The notes under the pieces: generated by a model
Database searches by the model: none
What the model saw: the letters and a program-made list of their open reading frames with translations, nothing else
What the model was told of the DNA's origin: nothing
Source of the DNA: Sphingomonas pokkalii
GTDB lineage: Bacteria > Pseudomonadota > Alphaproteobacteria > Sphingomonadales > Sphingomonadaceae
Reading direction: 5' to 3'
Length of the DNA stretch: 64,000 nucleotides
Assembly (NCBI RefSeq): GCF_003096275.1
Contig: NZ_QENQ01000001.1
Location: forward strand, 1,025,923 to 1,089,922
Translations under genes and position numbers: made by a program
In this document: positions 61,284 through 64,000 of the stretch, one piece after another
Layout of the letters: each line of letters begins with the position of its first letter
Numbering within the stretch: position 1 is the first letter of the stretch

Positions 61284-61849
61284 GCGCCAGCCTGGCCTTT
61301 GAGGACGTCACCTGCCTTCGCGGCGGCCGGATCCTGTTCGAGGCGCTGGGCTTCGCGCTCGGGCCAGGAGAGGCCGGACTGGTGCTCGGGCCGAACGGGG
61401 TAGGCAAGTCGAGCCTGATCCGCATCGCCGCCGGGTTGCTGGCGCCGCTGGGCGGAAGGGTGACGGGCGAGGGTGCGCGGGCGCTGTTGAGTGAAGCTGC
61501 CGCACTCGATTCGGAGCGCACGCTGGCAGTTGCGCTGGGCTTCTGGGCGAGGCTGGACGCGCACGGCGATGCGGTTTCCGAGGCGTTGGCGGCAGTGGGG
61601 TTGAGGGATATCGCGGACGTCCCGGTCCGGCTGCTTTCTACCGGACAGCGACGCCGGGCTGCGTTTGCGCGCGTCCTGGCCAGCGCCGCCCCGGTTTGGC
61701 TGCTCGATGAGCCGGGCAACGGCCTCGACACCGCCTCGCTCGCGATGCTGGAGGCGCGGATCGCGGTGCATCGGGCGGCCGGCGGCATCGTCTTGGTGGC
61801 GACGCACCAGCCGATCGCGTTGCCGGGCGCGCAGGAAATCCGGCTGTGA
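61280..61849 (+). CDS. ccmA: Heme exporter ATP-binding protein CcmA
   Basis: A 189-residue ABC ATPase of the cytochrome c maturation system. Walker A is VLGPNGVGKSSLIR, the signature LLSTGQRRRAAFARVLASAA, and Walker B PVWLLDEPGNGLDTAS; LALEDVTCLRGGR-like LAFEDVTCLRGGRILFEALG begins it. The TTG start at 61280 overlaps the preceding stop; no better start exists in frame. ccmB follows with a GTGA overlap. The ccmC-H genes are not in the window. Confidence 0.92.
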   Translation: MSASLAFEDVTCLRGGRILFEALGFALGPGEAGLVLGPNGVGKSSLIRIAAGLLAPLGGRVTGEGARALLSEAAALDSERTLAVALGFWARLDAHGDAVSEALAAVGLRDIADVPVRLLSTGQRRRAAFARVLASAAPVWLLDEPGNGLDTASLAMLEARIAVHRAAGGIVLVATHQPIALPGAQEIRL

Positions 61850-62481
61850 TCGCCTTGGTCTGGCGCGAACTGCGGCGGGCGTGGAGCAGTGGCGGGGTGA
61901 TGCTGCCCATCGCCTTTTTCCTGCTTGTCGCGATTCTGTTTCCGTTCGCGGTCGGGCCGGACGCGCGGCTGCTGGGGCGGATCGGCGGTGGGGTGATCTG
62001 GGCGGCGGCACTGCTCGCCGCGTTGCTGCCGGTCGAGCGACTGGTCGCGCCCGATGTCGAGAGCGGCGTGCTCGACCAACTGGTGGTGCGTGGCTTTTCG
62101 GATGCAGGAATCGCGGCCGCGAAGATGCTTGGCCATTGGCTGGGATTCGGCCCTGCGCTGATGGCGGCGACCTGCGTTGCGGCGGCGCTACTGCATGTGC
62201 CGGGCGCCGCACCGGGGACGATTCTGCTGGCACTGGCGATCGGCACGCCTGGGCTGGCGGCGCTGGGCATTGCTACGGCGGGGCTGGTTGCCGGGCTGCG
62301 GGGCGCGGGCGCGCTGGCCGGGCTGGTGATGCTCCCCTTCGCAGTGCCGCTGTTGATCTTCGGGGCAGCCGCAACCAGCGGTACGCCGGGAGCCTTCAAG
62401 CTGCTGGCGGCGATCAGCTTGCTGCTCGTCGCGGGGTGCCCCTGGGTCGCCGCCGCTGCCATGCGGATGGGACGGGGCTGA
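61846..62481 (+). CDS. ccmB: Heme exporter membrane protein CcmB
   Basis: A 211-residue protein with six hydrophobic segments, the membrane partner of CcmA. LVWRELRRAWSSGGVMLPIA and FFLLVAILFPFAVGP begin it, then VIWAAALLAALLPVERLVAP and DVESGVLDQLVVRGFS are CcmB-typical. GTG start overlaps the ccmA stop. The gene is followed by a convergent trmB, with no ccmC after it, which is a broken-up ccm arrangement. Confidence 0.93.
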   Translation: MIALVWRELRRAWSSGGVMLPIAFFLLVAILFPFAVGPDARLLGRIGGGVIWAAALLAALLPVERLVAPDVESGVLDQLVVRGFSDAGIAAAKMLGHWLGFGPALMAATCVAAALLHVPGAAPGTILLALAIGTPGLAALGIATAGLVAGLRGAGALAGLVMLPFAVPLLIFGAAATSGTPGAFKLLAAISLLLVAGCPWVAAAAMRMGRG

Positions 62482-62561
62482 ACCGCGGCATCCGGGCCTG
62501 ACGTCGGCATCAGGGACTGACGTCGCCGGGCGGGCCGAACGGCGTCGTTCAAGGACCTGCG

Positions 62562-63242
62562 CTATTGCCGCACGTACCGGAAATACCACACCTCGTGCCC
62601 CTGGCGGCGAGCCTTGCGTTCGTAGCGGGTTTCCGGCCAGTCGGCAGGGCGGGTCAGGAAATCCTGTGCCGTCTGCGCCTGCCAGACGAAATCGCTGCGC
62701 TGGCCCATGATCATCATCGCCCAGCGACAATAGGTAGGATCGTCGGTTCCCAGCCGGAATTCGCAGCCGGGTTTCAGCTTCGCCGCGATAAGATCCATCG
62801 GGCCATGATTGACCATGCGGCGCTTGGCGTGTCGCGCCTTGGGCCAGGGATCTGGGTGGAGGAGATAGACGCGGCTCAGGCTGGCATCGGGGAGGCGCTC
62901 TGCAACTTCCAGCGCATCGCCCATATGCAGGCGAACATTTTTGAGATCGCCATCGCGGATATGGTTGAGCGCGCCGACCACGCCGTTGAGGAAGGGTTCG
63001 CAGCCGATAAAGCCGTGATCGGGCCGCATCGCTGCCTGACCGGCCAGATGCTCGCCGCCACCGAAACCGATCTCGAGTTCCAGCGGGCGATCGTCGCCGA
63101 ACAGGCGTTGGGCGTTCAGCGGGCCTTGTTCGGGCACGCTGACCTTCGGCAGCAGCGATTCGACCAGTTCGGACTGGCCCTGGCGCAGCTTATGCCCCTG
63201 GCGGCGGCCATAGAGACGACGGATGGTAGTGGGATCGGCCAT
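62562..63242 (-). CDS. trmB: tRNA (guanine46-N7)-methyltransferase
   Basis: A 226-residue SAM methyltransferase that makes m7G46 in tRNA. RLYGRRQGHKLRQGQSELVE begins it; LELEIGFGGGEHLAGQA binds SAM, VYLLHPDPWPKARHAKRRMV is the TrmB signature, and LGTDDPTYCRWAMMIM and TRYERKARRQGHEVWYFRYV end it. ATG 63242 is preferred; an ATG nine bases upstream is possible. It converges with ccmB. Confidence 0.95.
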   Translation of the reverse strand: MADPTTIRRLYGRRQGHKLRQGQSELVESLLPKVSVPEQGPLNAQRLFGDDRPLELEIGFGGGEHLAGQAAMRPDHGFIGCEPFLNGVVGALNHIRDGDLKNVRLHMGDALEVAERLPDASLSRVYLLHPDPWPKARHAKRRMVNHGPMDLIAAKLKPGCEFRLGTDDPTYCRWAMMIMGQRSDFVWQAQTAQDFLTRPADWPETRYERKARRQGHEVWYFRYVRQ

Positions 63243-63291
63243 GGGGTGGAGCGCATAGTCGCGCGGCCCGCCAGAGGCAAATCCGGCGGCG

Positions 63292-64000
63292 TCAGGCCTG
63301 CAGACGCGCCAAGCGGGCACCGGCGACCGCGGGGTGCCAGAGGCTGCGAACGGACGGGCGGGTCCGCCGCGGCGCGGGTTCCGCGCGCCCGTGGAAGTGC
63401 CGCAGTCCGATCGCGAGGGCAGCGTCGCGCTCCGCCTCCAGCGTCGGCGCCGGGGCAATGACGGCAACGCCCATGCCGCGCGCGATCCGAAGAACCGCTT
63501 CCACCATGCGCGCCCGGGCGGGCGCGGCATCGAGGCGGCGGGCCAAGGCTGGATCAAGCCGGATCAGACGGGGCGAGCAATGTGCCAGCAGCCGCAACCC
63601 GAGCGGGCCTGCCGCGAAACCGGAAAATGCCAGCATCAGGCCGCGATCGGTGCTGGCGCGGATCAGCGCGGCGGCAGCGGCATGATCCGCCGTTTCCCCC
63701 GCCTGGATTTCAATCACCAGGCGATCGAGCGGGAAGGCATGACGGAGCGCGGCACGGAAAAGCTGGGCAAGCAGACGATCGGGGGCACCGGCACGGGCAT
63801 TCACCGGCACCACCAGCAGGCAACCGCTGTCCGCGATGCGGGCAGCGGCAGCTGCCTCCAGCGTGCGATCCAGCCGCGTTGCTTCGAGGGACAGGCGATC
63901 CTGCGGAAGCAGAATGGCATCCACCGTGTGGAAGACCTCCGGGCGGGTGAGAATGGCCGCGTGCCAGGCAAAGGGCTCGTTCGATCCATGCGCCAGAATG
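63292..64000 (-). CDS. EAL-type cyclic-di-GMP phosphodiesterase-like protein, degenerate, start beyond window
   Basis: The C-terminal ~235 residues of an EAL-family domain protein; the reading frame continues to the window edge through AHGSNEPFAWHAAILTRPEV and FHTVDAILLPQDRLSLEA. The fold is recognisable (GCLLVVPVNARAGAPDRLLA, LVIEIQAGETADHAAAAALI, LMLAFSGFAAGPLGLRLLAH, LIRLDPALARRLDAAPARAR), but the metal-binding DDFG loop reads FSGF and the catalytic Lys is Arg. It is probably an inactive effector or receptor. The N-terminus is outside the window. Confidence 0.75.
   Translation of the reverse strand, partial: ILAHGSNEPFAWHAAILTRPEVFHTVDAILLPQDRLSLEATRLDRTLEAAAAARIADSGCLLVVPVNARAGAPDRLLAQLFRAALRHAFPLDRLVIEIQAGETADHAAAAALIRASTDRGLMLAFSGFAAGPLGLRLLAHCSPRLIRLDPALARRLDAAPARARMVEAVLRIARGMGVAVIAPAPTLEAERDAALAIGLRHFHGRAEPAPRRTRPSVRSLWHPAVAGARLARLQA

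Overview
The window looks like a chromosomal segment of a sphingomonad (Sphingomonadaceae, Alphaproteobacteria), probably Sphingomonas or a close relative. The grounds are the high GC, the overall codon use, and the gene complement: an alphaproteobacterial mdh/sucD/sdhB/zapE neighbourhood, a complete SUF iron-sulfur operon with an Rrf2 regulator, a FucP-type sugar permease and several plant-polysaccharide glycoside hydrolases. I saw no transposase, integrase, phage gene, rRNA or CRISPR array. One tRNA gene (Thr, GGT) is present. The left edge cuts sucD and the right edge cuts an EAL-domain gene.

Layout. 1-6.1 kb: TCA-cycle genes (sucD, mdh, sdhB) interleaved with an exported unknown, a GH2 glycosidase and zapE. 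6.2-7.8 kb: a pair of protease genes (ClpP-fold and C13/legumain-like). 7.9-18.8 kb: housekeeping and accessory enzymes (sorbosone-dehydrogenase-type protein, PHA-system protein, VOC protein, Asp/Asn hydroxylase, M16 peptidase, acyl-CoA synthetase, gamma-glutamyltransferase, pyrD). 19-26.9 kb: an AraC regulator, then the SUF operon (Rrf2 regulator, sufB, an unknown exported protein, sufC, sufD, sufS, sufT, sufA). It is broken up by palindromic repeats, one of which contains most of the sufD ribosome-binding site. 27-31.7 kb: aldo/keto reductase, Gre-type factor, two rRNA-modification genes, and a fumarylacetoacetase-family hydrolase. 31.7-38.3 kb: an RND efflux operon (OprM, RND pump, adaptor) with a divergent TetR regulator and a clear palindromic operator.

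38.3-54.4 kb is the best-integrated region. lutABC (L-lactate oxidation), fucP, L-fucose dehydrogenase, L-fuconate dehydratase, a 2-keto-3-deoxy-L-fuconate dehydrogenase-type SDR and an IclR regulator lie next to an esterase and a three-gene operon of GH35 beta-galactosidase, GH31 alpha-xylosidase with a PA14 insert, and GH29 alpha-L-fucosidase. Together they predict removal of fucose, galactose and xylose from fucosylated xyloglucan oligosaccharides. Import of L-fucose, non-phosphorylative oxidation to pyruvate plus L-lactate, and recovery of the lactate as pyruvate would follow. The hydrolase of the last fucose step may be the FAH-family gene at 30.4 kb. No lactonase is seen in the window.

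54.4-57.1 kb, downstream of the tRNA-Thr gene, is a compact candidate for a previously undescribed RiPP system: a 60-residue precursor-like peptide with a Cys-containing C-terminus, a radical SAM/SPASM enzyme with an RRE-like N-terminus, and a HET-C/phospholipase-C-like protein. The three genes share one strand and one predicted promoter, with a hairpin after the peptide gene. 57.2-64 kb returns to ordinary genes: aminopeptidase P, a glycine-zipper protein, a TonB-like protein, pterin dehydratase, a zincin, ccmAB, trmB and a degenerate EAL protein.

All functional calls come from reading motifs and family memory. No database search was run.
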